From Deinococcus sp. KNUC1210 (GTDB lineage Bacteria; Deinococcota; Deinococci; Deinococcales; Deinococcaceae): a stretch of DNA of 64,000 bases. The DNA is taken from positions 124,001-188,000 of the forward strand of contig NZ_CP092194.1 in NCBI RefSeq assembly GCF_022344005.1, read 5' to 3'. This document shows, one piece after another, positions 52,908-61,465 of the stretch. The notes beneath the pieces were generated by a model. It did not search any database. It was not told the origin of the DNA and saw only the letters and a list, made by a program, of their open reading frames with translations. Both the position numbers and the translations under genes were made by a program. Within the stretch, counting starts at the first letter, position 1; the number at the start of each line of letters is the position of its first letter.

Positions 52908-54632
52908 GTGCTCTCTGAACGTCCGGCCCAGGTCTCCGGCCCCGCAGCGGGCAAGACGGGCCGCCAGCTGATCATCGAACAGTTCCTGGCAGACGGACTG
53001 CCGTACATGTTCGGCAACCCCGGCACCGTGGAGCAGGGTTTTCTGGACTCGCTGGAAGAGTACCCGGAGTTCAAGTACATCCTGACGCTCCAGGAGAGCA
53101 TCGCGGTTGGCATGGCCGACGGATACGCCCGTGCCAGCGGTGGCCCCGCCCTGGTCCAGCTGCACAGCGGCGTGGGCCTGGGCAACGGCATCGGCATGAT
53201 GTACCAGGCGATGCGCGGCCACGCTCCGCTGGTGGTCATCGCGGGTGAGTCGGGCGTGCAGTACGACGCGATGGACGCCCAGATGGCCGCCGATCTGGTG
53301 GCGATGGCCCGCCCGGTCACCAAGTATTCCACCCGCGTGGTGCATGCGAGTTCGCTGCTGCGCGTGATCCGCCGGGCCATCAAGATCGCCACCACCGCGC
53401 CGATGGGACCGGTCTTCGTGAGCCTGCCGATGGACGTGCTCGATACCGTCATCGAGGAGCAGGTGCATCCGGCCACCCGCGTCCGGACCCGTGTGCGGCC
53501 CGACGACGAGGCGCTGCACGAGGCGGCAGCCCTGCTCGCCTCGGCCACCCGTCCGCTGATTCTGATGGGCGACGGCGTGACCTTCAGCGGCGCACAGACC
53601 GAACTTCAGCAGGTGGCCGAGCGGCTGGGTGCCCCCGTCTGGGGCGTGAACAACTCGGAAATCAACATGCTCGCCTCGCATCCGCTGTATCAGGGCAACA
53701 CCGGGCACATGTTCGGGGCCGACAGCATCCGGGCCGTTCAGGATCACGACTGCGTGCTGGTGGTCGGCACCTACGTCTTCCCCGAGGTCTTCCCGGCGCT
53801 GTCGGGCGCATTTGCAGACGGCACCAGCATCGTGCATATCGATCTGAACGCCTACGAAATCGCCAAGAATCATCCGGTGGATGTCGCGCTGCTGGGCGAT
53901 CCCAAAACCACGCTGGCAGCGCTGCTGAACGCGCTGGAGCCTCTCCAGGACGGACCTGCCCACGAAGCCGCGCAGGCCCGCAGCACCAGCATCGGAGCCG
54001 CCAAGCAGCAGGCGCGGGAAACGGCCATCGCCGCCGACGACGCCCACGCCCAGACGGAAGTGGAGCAGGGCACGCCGCTCCAGATGGCGAGCTTCATGCG
54101 CGAACTGGCCAAGCACCTGCCCGCCGACGCCCTGGTGTTCGACGAGGCGCTGACCAATTCGCCGCCCATCACCCGTTACCTGCCCGACCTGGGGCCAGGA
54201 CAGTTCTTTCAGACGCGGGGCGGCTCGCTCGGCGTGGGAATTCCCGGAGCACTGGGGCTGCAACTGGCCCACCCCGAGAAGGTCGTGGTCGGCTTTACCG
54301 GCGACGGCGGCGGTATGTACACCATCCAGGCGCTCTGGACGGCGGCTCACCATCAGATTCCCGCCAAATTCGTGGTCTGCAACAACCGCAGTTACAAGCT
54401 GCTGAAACTCAATATCGAGCAGTACTGGTCCGAGCGCGACGTGCCGCAGCACGCGTTTCCGAAGTCCTTCGACCTGTATCCGCCGTTCATCCGTTTCGAC
54501 GAGATGGCGCACTCGATGGGTGTGGCGTCCGAACTGGTGGAACGCCCCGAGCAGATCGCCCCGGCCATCGAGCGGATGCTCAGCCACCAGGGGCCGTATC
54601 TGATCGATCTGGTGATCGGTGAGGGGCTGTAA
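52908..54632 (+). CDS. Thiamine-pyrophosphate-dependent enzyme (acetolactate synthase/benzoylformate decarboxylase-like)
   Basis: 574 residues with three POX-type domains. TPP-activating Glu in TLQESIAVGMADGYARA (about residue 63). Cofactor-binding motif GDGGGMYTIQALWTAAHH to NN (about 464-490). The middle Rossmann domain includes LILMGDGVTFSGAQTEL. GTG start 3 bp after the preceding stop with GGGTGG as SD. Decarboxylase or carboligase on a 2-oxo acid is expected; the MBL, DJ-1, VOC and GMC neighbours argue against ordinary branched-chain synthesis. Confidence 0.85.
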   Translation: MLSERPAQVSGPAAGKTGRQLIIEQFLADGLPYMFGNPGTVEQGFLDSLEEYPEFKYILTLQESIAVGMADGYARASGGPALVQLHSGVGLGNGIGMMYQAMRGHAPLVVIAGESGVQYDAMDAQMAADLVAMARPVTKYSTRVVHASSLLRVIRRAIKIATTAPMGPVFVSLPMDVLDTVIEEQVHPATRVRTRVRPDDEALHEAAALLASATRPLILMGDGVTFSGAQTELQQVAERLGAPVWGVNNSEINMLASHPLYQGNTGHMFGADSIRAVQDHDCVLVVGTYVFPEVFPALSGAFADGTSIVHIDLNAYEIAKNHPVDVALLGDPKTTLAALLNALEPLQDGPAHEAAQARSTSIGAAKQQARETAIAADDAHAQTEVEQGTPLQMASFMRELAKHLPADALVFDEALTNSPPITRYLPDLGPGQFFQTRGGSLGVGIPGALGLQLAHPEKVVVGFTGDGGGMYTIQALWTAAHHQIPAKFVVCNNRSYKLLKLNIEQYWSERDVPQHAFPKSFDLYPPFIRFDEMAHSMGVASELVERPEQIAPAIERMLSHQGPYLIDLVIGEGL

Positions 54633-54671
54633 GCGCACACGGCGAGCAAACACCCGCTTCAGGAGGAACAG

Positions 54672-55124
54672 ATGACCGCAGACGTACAGACCTTTCCCGC
54701 TCTCCAGGCCGCCGAGATCGAAGCGCTGGCCCGCGAGTGGTACCACAAACTCGACGTCCACGCCCCCATGGTGGAACTCCTTCCGATGCTGGCCGACGAG
54801 GGTCTGGAAATGGTGTTTCCGGAAGCCACCGTCTACGGCTACGCGGGCTTCGAGGGCTGGTATCAGACGGTCATTCGCATCTTTTTCGACGAGAAGCACA
54901 CCGTCAAGGTGGTCGAGCCGCAGATCGACGGGCAGACCGCCAAGGTCAAGGTGATCGTTCACTGGGAAGCGAGCGCGTGGAAATCGCCCGGCGCGACCAG
55001 TGACCGCTACGCGATGGACGCCGACCAGAGCTGGGAAGTCGCCCGCAACGCGGCAGGCGCGGTGGTCGTGACCCGCTATGTGGTCAACGGCATGACCTAC
55101 GACGAGGGTTCCAAGCACCTGTAA
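54672..55124 (+). CDS. NTF2/SnoaL-like protein
   Basis: 150-residue single NTF2-like domain: EIEALAREWYHKLDVHAP first helix, GYAGFEGWYQTVIRIFFDE, VKVIVHWEASAWKSP strand. AGGAGG site before the ATG at 54672. No catalytic dyad is obvious. Relative of the C-terminal domain of the MBL fusion downstream and more distantly of the three paired-domain proteins at 4538-7688. Confidence 0.8.
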   Translation: MTADVQTFPALQAAEIEALAREWYHKLDVHAPMVELLPMLADEGLEMVFPEATVYGYAGFEGWYQTVIRIFFDEKHTVKVVEPQIDGQTAKVKVIVHWEASAWKSPGATSDRYAMDADQSWEVARNAAGAVVVTRYVVNGMTYDEGSKHL

Positions 55125-55132
55125 GCCGGGCA

Positions 55133-55166
55133 CCGGACCGACGCTCGCACCCGCCGCTCGGTCCGG
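55133..55166 (+). other. Intercistronic hairpin
   Basis: CCGGACCGA (55133-55141) pairs perfectly with TCGGTCCGG (55158-55166), loop 16 bases, just after the NTF2 gene. No T-run. Probably sets relative expression within the operon. Confidence 0.5.
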
Positions 55167-55255
55167 GCCACCGGAAGAAATGCGTGTCAGACGGGCATTC
55201 ACGCCCCCACTCAGGCGACACCCGGATCGACCGAGCGCCTCAAGGAGAATCTTCC

Positions 55256-56533
55256 ATGACTGACCTTTCAGCTTCGCAGCCCCAGACCGACTCGCAGATT
55301 CGTGTTCACCGGATCGAGGCACGTTTCATGGAACTGCCCAACTCGGTCAATGCCTTTGTGGTCGAATTGCCCGCCAGCGTGGTGATCGTGGATACCGCCC
55401 TGGCGATGTCGAGCGCCCGCGAAATCCGCCGGGTGGCCGACGACACCGGCAAGCCGATCCGCGCCGTCCTGCTGACGCACGGGCACCCCGACCACTACAC
55501 GGGCCTGTGGGCGTTCCCTGGCATTCCCAGCTACGCCAGCGCCGAAACCCTGGCCTTCGCACACCGCGAGGACGACGAGAAGCACGAGGACGGCACCTAC
55601 CTGCTCGGGGAAGATTACCCGCTCGACCGGCTCTTTCCCGACACCATCATCGAGGACGGCTTCGTTCTGGATGTGGACGGCACGAAGTTTACCTATGTGA
55701 ACCTCGGCCCCGGCGAGTCGGACGACGACGGCATGTGGATCTTCGAGGACGAACACGGCGTGCAGCACGCCTTCATCGGTGACGCCGCCTCCGACCGCAC
55801 GCACGCCTACTTTGCCGACGGGCATACCCAGCACTGGCTGAAGAACCTCGACAAGCTCCAGGAAGTGCTGCGGCCCGACGCCAAACTGTACGTCGGCCAC
55901 GGCGACAGCCCGGTTTCGCTGGACATCGTTCCGAAGCAGCGCACGTATATCGAGACGTTCCTGCAAACCGTGCGCGAACTTCCCCAGGGCGTGACGCCCG
56001 AACAGGCCAGCGAAGCGGTGGTGGCGAAGATGTCGCCGCTGGTGCCGGAAGACCGGCTGATTACCCTGCTGACCTACAAACTCGACCGGGGCATCGAGCG
56101 TGCCCAGCAGCAGCAGGCGGCGGCCCCGTCGTCTGCTCAGGCGACGCTCGACGAGTACTACCGCAGCGCCAACGCCGGGGACTGGAGCGCGTGGTGCGAC
56201 CTGTTCGCCGACAACACCGTGATGGATGAGCAGCTCGCGGGCCACGTCGACACGGCGGCGACCCTGCGGCAGATGATGGCAGGCGGGCTGGGCGGCTACG
56301 CGTCGTTCCGCAACGAGCCGCAGCACACGGTGCTCAGCGGAAATCAGGCGGCGGTGGTGTCTCAGATCACCGGACGCACGCACACCGGCACCGACATCTC
56401 GGCGCGGGTCATCAACTACTTCCGGTTCGACGACGCGGGCAAGATCGTGTACTTCCTGAACAGCCACGATACCGTGCCGTTCCAGCCGCTGTTCGACCCC
56501 GCCAACACCGCTCCGGCCACGGAAACGGTCTGA
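55256..56533 (+). CDS. MBL-fold metallohydrolase fused to a C-terminal NTF2/SnoaL domain
   Basis: 425 residues. Metallo-beta-lactamase fold (about 15-270) with the dinuclear metal motif THGHPDHY (His75, His77, Asp79, His80), later ligands in HAFIGDAASD and GHGDSP. After a Q-rich link (QQQQAAA, about 290) an NTF2-like domain (about 305-415: LDEYYRSANAGDWSAWCDLF, RVINYFRFDDAGKIVYF). The fusion suggests that one hydrolyses and the other shelters or isomerises the same small molecule. The ATG at 55256 has an AAGGAG site; an upstream in-frame start lacks one. Confidence 0.88.
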   Translation: MTDLSASQPQTDSQIRVHRIEARFMELPNSVNAFVVELPASVVIVDTALAMSSAREIRRVADDTGKPIRAVLLTHGHPDHYTGLWAFPGIPSYASAETLAFAHREDDEKHEDGTYLLGEDYPLDRLFPDTIIEDGFVLDVDGTKFTYVNLGPGESDDDGMWIFEDEHGVQHAFIGDAASDRTHAYFADGHTQHWLKNLDKLQEVLRPDAKLYVGHGDSPVSLDIVPKQRTYIETFLQTVRELPQGVTPEQASEAVVAKMSPLVPEDRLITLLTYKLDRGIERAQQQQAAAPSSAQATLDEYYRSANAGDWSAWCDLFADNTVMDEQLAGHVDTAATLRQMMAGGLGGYASFRNEPQHTVLSGNQAAVVSQITGRTHTGTDISARVINYFRFDDAGKIVYFLNSHDTVPFQPLFDPANTAPATETV

Positions 56534-56535
56534 AT

Positions 56536-58136
56536 ATGTCTGCGGCCCAGCTCGGCACCCGGACAACGGCGGCTCCGCGAGAGAACGCCACCGACTACAT
56601 CGTGGTCGGGGCGGGGTCTGCCGGGTGTGTGGTGGCGGCTCGGCTGAGCGAGTCGGGAGGCCGGGTGGTGCTGATCGAGGCGGGAAATACCCCCCCGAGA
56701 CAGTTCACGATCCGCGCCGCTGGCCCGAACTGTGGAGCACGCCGCTCGACTGGGCCTATGTCAGTGAGCCGCAGCCTGCGCTGAACGGACGCACCACCCA
56801 CGAACCACGCGGCAAGGGGCTGGGCGGCACCAGCAACATGAACCTGATGATGTACGTGCGCGGCCACCCGCTGGATTTTGCGGGCTGGGGGCCGGGCTGG
56901 AGCTACACCGACCTGCTGCCATACTTTCAGCGCCTCGAAGCGCATGCCGGAAGTAGCGTTTCCAGCAGCGACGGGCCGCAGCCAGAGGGCCGGATGCAGA
57001 TTCGCAGTGCCGGGCAGACCTCGGCGAATCCGGCAGCGAGGGCATTTCTGGAAGCCTGCGCCCAGCTCGGCTACGCCCGCAATCCGGACACGCTGGCGGG
57101 CGAACAGGTGATCGGCGCGGGCTGGCACCACCTGAACATCCGGCAGGACGGCCTGCGCGAAAGCACGTATACCGGCTATCTGCGTCCGGCGCTGTCGCGG
57201 CCCAATCTGCGGGTCGAAGCCGACGCCCTCGTTCACGAGCTGCTGTTCGAGGACCAGCGCTGCGTGGGTGTGCGCTACCAGCAGGGCGACGTGCTGCACG
57301 ACCTGTACGCCTCGCAGGAAGTGATTCTGAGCGCCGGGGCTTACGGGTCTCCTCACCTGCTGCTGCTGTCGGGCATCGGTCCCGCGCAGGAGCTGGAGCG
57401 CTGCGGCATTCCGGTGCGCCGCGAGCTGCCGGGCGTGGGCGAGCATCTTCAGAACCACGTCCTCACCGGCGTGGTGCATACCTGGGCCAGCAATCTGCCG
57501 CGCTCGGAACTGAATCACTCCGAAGCGTATCTGTACGCCCAGTCTGGCCTGCCTGCTCCCGACGCCGCGCCGGACGCGCCCGACATCCAGATCAATCTGG
57601 TGACGCTGCCCTTCGACCTGCACGAAGTCCAGGCGCAGCCACAGGCCATCACCATGGTGGTCGGCCTGACCGATCCGGCGTCTCGGGGCCGCGTGCAGCT
57701 GCGCGACCGCGATCCCGGCCACCGACCGCTGCTGCACCCCAACTATCTGGGCCACCCCGCCGATCTGCCGCGCCTGAGCTTTGGCGTCCGGCTGGCCCGC
57801 CGCCTGTATGCCGCGCCCGCCTTCGCGGCGAGTGTCGGACCAGAGCTGCTGCCGGGGCCAGCCGTGCCCGACGAGGCGCTGGACGCTTATCTGCGGGATC
57901 ACACCGATTCTTACCACCACCCGGTCGGTACCTGCCGGATGGGAAGCGGCGCAGACGACGTGGTGGACTACGAGCTGCGCGTGCATGGCCTGAGCGGGCT
58001 GCGGGTCATCGACGCGTCGGTCATGCCGCGAATCACCCGTGGCAACATTCACGCCGCTGTCCTGGCAATCGCCGAAAAAGGAGCCGCGCTGATCCTGGGC
58101 CGCGCTTCCACATCCCCTCACGCGGAGGTTTTATGA
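56536..58136 (+). pseudogene. GMC oxidoreductase (choline-dehydrogenase-like), one frameshift
   Basis: Restored protein about 533 residues. FAD fold DYIVVGAGSAGCVVAARLSE and VVLIEAG in the first frame; GKGLGGTSNMNLMMYVRG, GAYGSPHLLLLSGIGP and the end YHHPVGTCRMG (catalytic His) in the second. One extra C in the C7 run 56690-56696 rejoins VLIEAGNTPPETVHDPRRWP. This is a second, unrelated-in-context GMC enzyme from that at 18313-20067; no signal peptide. It oxidises an alcohol in the cytosol in this pathway. ATGA overlap with the DJ-1 gene. Confidence 0.85.
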
Positions 58137-58738
58137 CGCAGCATCTGCCGCTCGAAGGCCAGAAGATCGCCGTGCTGGTCGAGAGCGATTTCTACGAGCC
58201 CGAGATTTTCTATTATCAGCGCCGCTTTGCCGAGGAAGGCGCGGAGGTGCATTTCCTGACGCGTCTGTGGGGCCAGCCCTCGCTGACCTTCCAGGGCCAC
58301 GAATACCGCGCTCCGTTCTCGGTCGACAAGAGCTTTGAAGAGATGTCCGACGAGACGCTCCGCAGCTACGCCGCCGTGATCGTGCCGTCCGGCATGGTCT
58401 CCGACCGTCTACGCTACACCTCAGATGTCCGCGAACTGTCACCGGCCACCGCCTTCATGGTGCGGGCCTTTGCCGAGCCGCAGGTGCTCAAGGGCATCAT
58501 CTGCCACGGGCTGTGGCTGATGGCGAGCGCCCCGGAGACGGTGCGGGGCCGCCAGCTGGTGGTGCACAACAACCTGCACGGCGACGCGGTGAACATGGGC
58601 GCACAGTACGTCGATCAGGACGTGGTGATCGACGGCGACCTGATCACCGGGCGCACCGGAGGACACCACCACCTGTTCGCCCGCCAGATCATCGAGACGC
58701 TGATCGCCCGCAACAAGACCGCCGAGGTGCCCGCTTGA
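58133..58738 (+). CDS. DJ-1/PfpI-family protein (201 residues)
   Basis: Typical PfpI length. Start KIAVLVESDFYEPEIFYYQ, nucleophile elbow GIICHGLWLMASAP (Cys about 124), and the end TGRTGGHHHLFARQIIETL. GGAGG site before the ATG at 58133. Family activities include glyoxalase III and deglycase-like chemistry on reactive carbonyls. Second such protein in the operon, which with the VOC protein points to aldehyde or ketoaldehyde intermediates. Confidence 0.88.
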   Translation: MTQHLPLEGQKIAVLVESDFYEPEIFYYQRRFAEEGAEVHFLTRLWGQPSLTFQGHEYRAPFSVDKSFEEMSDETLRSYAAVIVPSGMVSDRLRYTSDVRELSPATAFMVRAFAEPQVLKGIICHGLWLMASAPETVRGRQLVVHNNLHGDAVNMGAQYVDQDVVIDGDLITGRTGGHHHLFARQIIETLIARNKTAEVPA

Positions 58739-59175
58739 GCGCCATGACGTTTTCGCACGTGGCGCTCAACTGCCGCGATCTGGCTGCTACCGAAGCCTTC
58801 TACGAGCAGCAGCTGGGATTTCAGCGGGTGCGCCGCATCGACCTGGGCGACAGCAGCATCGTGTTCCTGCGTCTGGGAGACGTGAGGCTCGAACTGTTCC
58901 AGTCGGAGGAAGACCGCCCCGACGAGCACTCGGACGGTCCGGCGCGGGTGGGCGTGCGCCACCTGGCCTTTCAGGTCGCTGACCTGGACGCCGCGCTGAA
59001 GCAGGTGGAGGCCGCCGCCCCGCTCACCCTGGGACCGCTCGATTTCGACAGTTTTATTCCCGGCTGGCGCAGCGCGTGGCTGACCGATCCCGACGGACGG
59101 GTCATCGAGATCAGCCAGGGCTACGCCGACGATCCAGCGCTCGATTCCAGCCTTTCGAAGGAGACACAGCCATGA
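58735..59175 (+). CDS. VOC/glyoxalase-fold protein
   Basis: 146 residues from a TTG at 58735 that has GAGGTG 5 bp upstream and overlaps the previous stop. The in-frame ATG at 58744 has no SD at a useful distance. VOC fold: FSHVALNCRDLAATEAFYEQ, GVRHLAFQVADLDAALKQV and the end LTDPDGRVIEISQ with metal-binding His/Glu pattern. Glyoxalase, dioxygenase or epimerase activity is possible. Confidence 0.85.
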   Translation: MSAMTFSHVALNCRDLAATEAFYEQQLGFQRVRRIDLGDSSIVFLRLGDVRLELFQSEEDRPDEHSDGPARVGVRHLAFQVADLDAALKQVEAAAPLTLGPLDFDSFIPGWRSAWLTDPDGRVIEISQGYADDPALDSSLSKETQP

Positions 59176-61058
59176 CCATCGGTGATTCCGTTCAGAGCAG
59201 CGTGACCCAGACAGCGACCACCCAGCCGGACACCTCGGAAACCAACGCCATCAGCTTTTCCTTCTCGGACAGCGTGGCCGGATACGTGCAGAGCTTCGAC
59301 GCCGAGAAACGCCGCTTCGAGCTGCGAACCAGCGACGGGCGCATCTTTCAGGTGCGTCTGAAGGGCGGCACCTACGCCTACCTGGTCCGGAATCTGGGCG
59401 AACCGTATCTGGACGCCACCGGACAGATCGATACCATGCTGGAACCCGAGCGCTTCCTGTACGTGTACGGCACGTACTACCCGCAGGAGAACGCGCACGT
59501 GTTCGAGGCGCAGTTTCTGCTGTTCGTGGGCCGCAAGCTGGGTGAATTCACCTTCGAGAAGCAGAACTGGTGGATTCATCAGCTCTCGGAGATCGCCCGC
59601 TTCTACCGCAAGGCGCAGTTCGGCACCGGGCCAATCGACTACAAGGATTACCGCACCACCATCAACCTGTCGGGCGCAAGGCCGCTGGACAACTACGTGC
59701 AGGAAACCGACACCATTTCGCGTCTGGTCTACGGCTTCGCCTCGGCCTTCATGCTGACCGGGGAAGACGAATTCCTGGAGGTGGCGGAGAAGGGCACCGA
59801 GTACCTGCGCGACCACATGCGCTTCTTCGACCGCGACGAGAACATCGTGTACTGGTATCACGGCATCAACGTCAAGGGCGCACGTGAAGAGAAGCTGTTT
59901 TCCTCGGAGTTCTCGGACGACTACGACGCCGTGCCCGCCTACGAGCAGATCTACGCACTGGCCGGGCCGATCCAGACCTACCGCGTGACCGGCGACCCGC
60001 GCATTCTGAACGACGCCAACCTGACCATCGACCTGTTCGACCGCTTCTTTCTCGACAAGGAGCGCGGCGGCTACTACTCGCACCTCGACCCGATCACCCT
60101 CGATCCGCTGAGCCCGTCGCTGGGCGAGAACACCGGCAAGAAGAACTGGAACTCCGTGGGCGACCACGCGCCCGCCTACCTGATCAATCTGGTGCTGGCG
60201 ACCCGCGACCCCCGCTTCGAGAAGATGCTGGAAGACACCTTCGACACCATCACCAACCACTTCCAGGATTACGACAACAGCCCCTTCGTGCAGGAGAAAT
60301 TCCTTCAGGACTGGTCGCCCGACCGTCAGCACATGTGGCAGCAGAACCGGGGCGTGGTGGGCCACAACCTGAAGATCGCCTGGAATCTGATGCGGATGTA
60401 CGGGTCCAAGCCCAAGCCGGAATACGAGCAGCTGGCCCGCCGCATCGCGGAAGAAATGCCGAAAGTCGGGCTGGACGTGCAGCACGGCGGCTGGTACGAC
60501 GTGATGGAACGCGCCCGCTCGCACGGCGATGAGCGCTACCGCTTCGCCTTCCACGACCGCAAGGCCTGGTGGCAGCAGGAACAGGGCATCCTGGCCTTCC
60601 TGATTCTGAACGGCGTGCTGGGCGACGAGGAATATCTGCGGCTGGCCCGCGAATCGAGCGCCTTCTACAACGCCTGGTTCCTGGATCACGACGACGGAGC
60701 CGTGTACTTCAACGTGTTCGCCAACGGCATGCCGTACCTGCTCGGCACCGAGCGCTTCAAGGGCAGCCACTCGATGAGCATGTATCACTCCTCGGAGCTG
60801 TGCTACCTGTCGGCGGTCTACAGCAACCTGCTGATCTTCAAGAAGCCGATGGACTTCTATTTCAAGCCCGAGCCGGGCGGCTTCAAGGACAACATCCTGT
60901 ACGTGTCGCCCGACATCCTGCCGCCCGGACGCGTGAAGATCAGCGCCGTGACCATCGACGGCAAGCCCTACGACAACTACGACGCCGACGATCTGAGCGT
61001 CAAGCTGCCAGAAACCGACGTGCGCGTGAAAGTCATGGTGACGTTGCAGCCGATCTGA
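59172..61058 (+). CDS. AGE-family (N-acylglucosamine 2-epimerase-like) sugar isomerase
   Basis: 628 residues, much longer than the usual ~400 of the family. An N-terminal beta-rich domain (about 28-130: GYVQSFDAEKRRFELRTSDG) precedes the (alpha/alpha)6 barrel with NWNSVGDHAPAYLINLVLA, GVVGHNLKIAWNLMRM, GGWYDVMERA, KAWWQQEQGILAFLIL and SMYHSSELCYLSAVYSN. The His-rich ends of these motifs fit the active site of AGE, cellobiose 2-epimerase or aldose-ketose isomerases. ATGA overlap with the VOC gene. Its position before GlgX suggests sugar supply to glycogen or maltodextrin handling; inferred. Confidence 0.82.
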   Translation: MTIGDSVQSSVTQTATTQPDTSETNAISFSFSDSVAGYVQSFDAEKRRFELRTSDGRIFQVRLKGGTYAYLVRNLGEPYLDATGQIDTMLEPERFLYVYGTYYPQENAHVFEAQFLLFVGRKLGEFTFEKQNWWIHQLSEIARFYRKAQFGTGPIDYKDYRTTINLSGARPLDNYVQETDTISRLVYGFASAFMLTGEDEFLEVAEKGTEYLRDHMRFFDRDENIVYWYHGINVKGAREEKLFSSEFSDDYDAVPAYEQIYALAGPIQTYRVTGDPRILNDANLTIDLFDRFFLDKERGGYYSHLDPITLDPLSPSLGENTGKKNWNSVGDHAPAYLINLVLATRDPRFEKMLEDTFDTITNHFQDYDNSPFVQEKFLQDWSPDRQHMWQQNRGVVGHNLKIAWNLMRMYGSKPKPEYEQLARRIAEEMPKVGLDVQHGGWYDVMERARSHGDERYRFAFHDRKAWWQQEQGILAFLILNGVLGDEEYLRLARESSAFYNAWFLDHDDGAVYFNVFANGMPYLLGTERFKGSHSMSMYHSSELCYLSAVYSNLLIFKKPMDFYFKPEPGGFKDNILYVSPDILPPGRVKISAVTIDGKPYDNYDADDLSVKLPETDVRVKVMVTLQPI

Positions 61059-61064
61059 GCTGAG

Positions 61065-61094
61065 CGCCTGCGCCGGAAGGGTTCGGCGCAGGCG
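61065..61094 (+). terminator. Strong intercistronic hairpin after the epimerase gene
   Basis: CGCCTGCGCC (61065-61074) pairs with GGCGCAGGCG (61085-61094); the stem can extend three more pairs inward. Starts 7 bp past the stop. No T-run, so partial terminator or mRNA-stability role. Confidence 0.55.
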
Positions 61095-61129
61095 GTACCG
61101 GGCACAGACCATCTCTCACGGGGGACACC

Positions 61130-61465
61130 ATGGAAATCACCTCAGAACAGGTACAGAACGTCACGGTCATCACCCTGAAGGGCGATATCGACGGCAAGAC
61201 AGCCGGCACCACCCAGCAGACCGTGTTGCCCATGATTCCCAGCAACGGACGGTTGCTGCTCGATATGAGCGCCGTCCCGTACATGTCGAGCGCGGGCCTG
61301 CGGATGCTGCTGCTGATCTACCGGCAGGCGCAGAGCAAACACAGCGAAGTCGCGCTGGTCGGCCTGACCGACGACATCAAGGACACCATGTCGGCCACCG
61401 GATTTCTTAGCTACTTCCTGACCGCTGCCGACGTGACCGACGGCGTGAAGAGTTTCAGCGCATGA
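61130..61465 (+). CDS. STAS-domain protein (anti-sigma antagonist-like)
   Basis: 111 residues with Ser in VPYMSSAGLRMLLLIYR (about residue 53-54). RsbV-like. No phosphatase or kinase gene is nearby, so its partners may be those at 37009-38645 or others outside. ATGA overlap with GlgX. Confidence 0.88.
   Translation: MEITSEQVQNVTVITLKGDIDGKTAGTTQQTVLPMIPSNGRLLLDMSAVPYMSSAGLRMLLLIYRQAQSKHSEVALVGLTDDIKDTMSATGFLSYFLTAADVTDGVKSFSA

Noticed and set aside
51987..55322. 1111-codon antisense open frame opposite the DJ-1/TPP/NTF2 genes
   Set aside because: Caused by codon bias of the coding strand; the opposite strand carries three clear families with SD sites.
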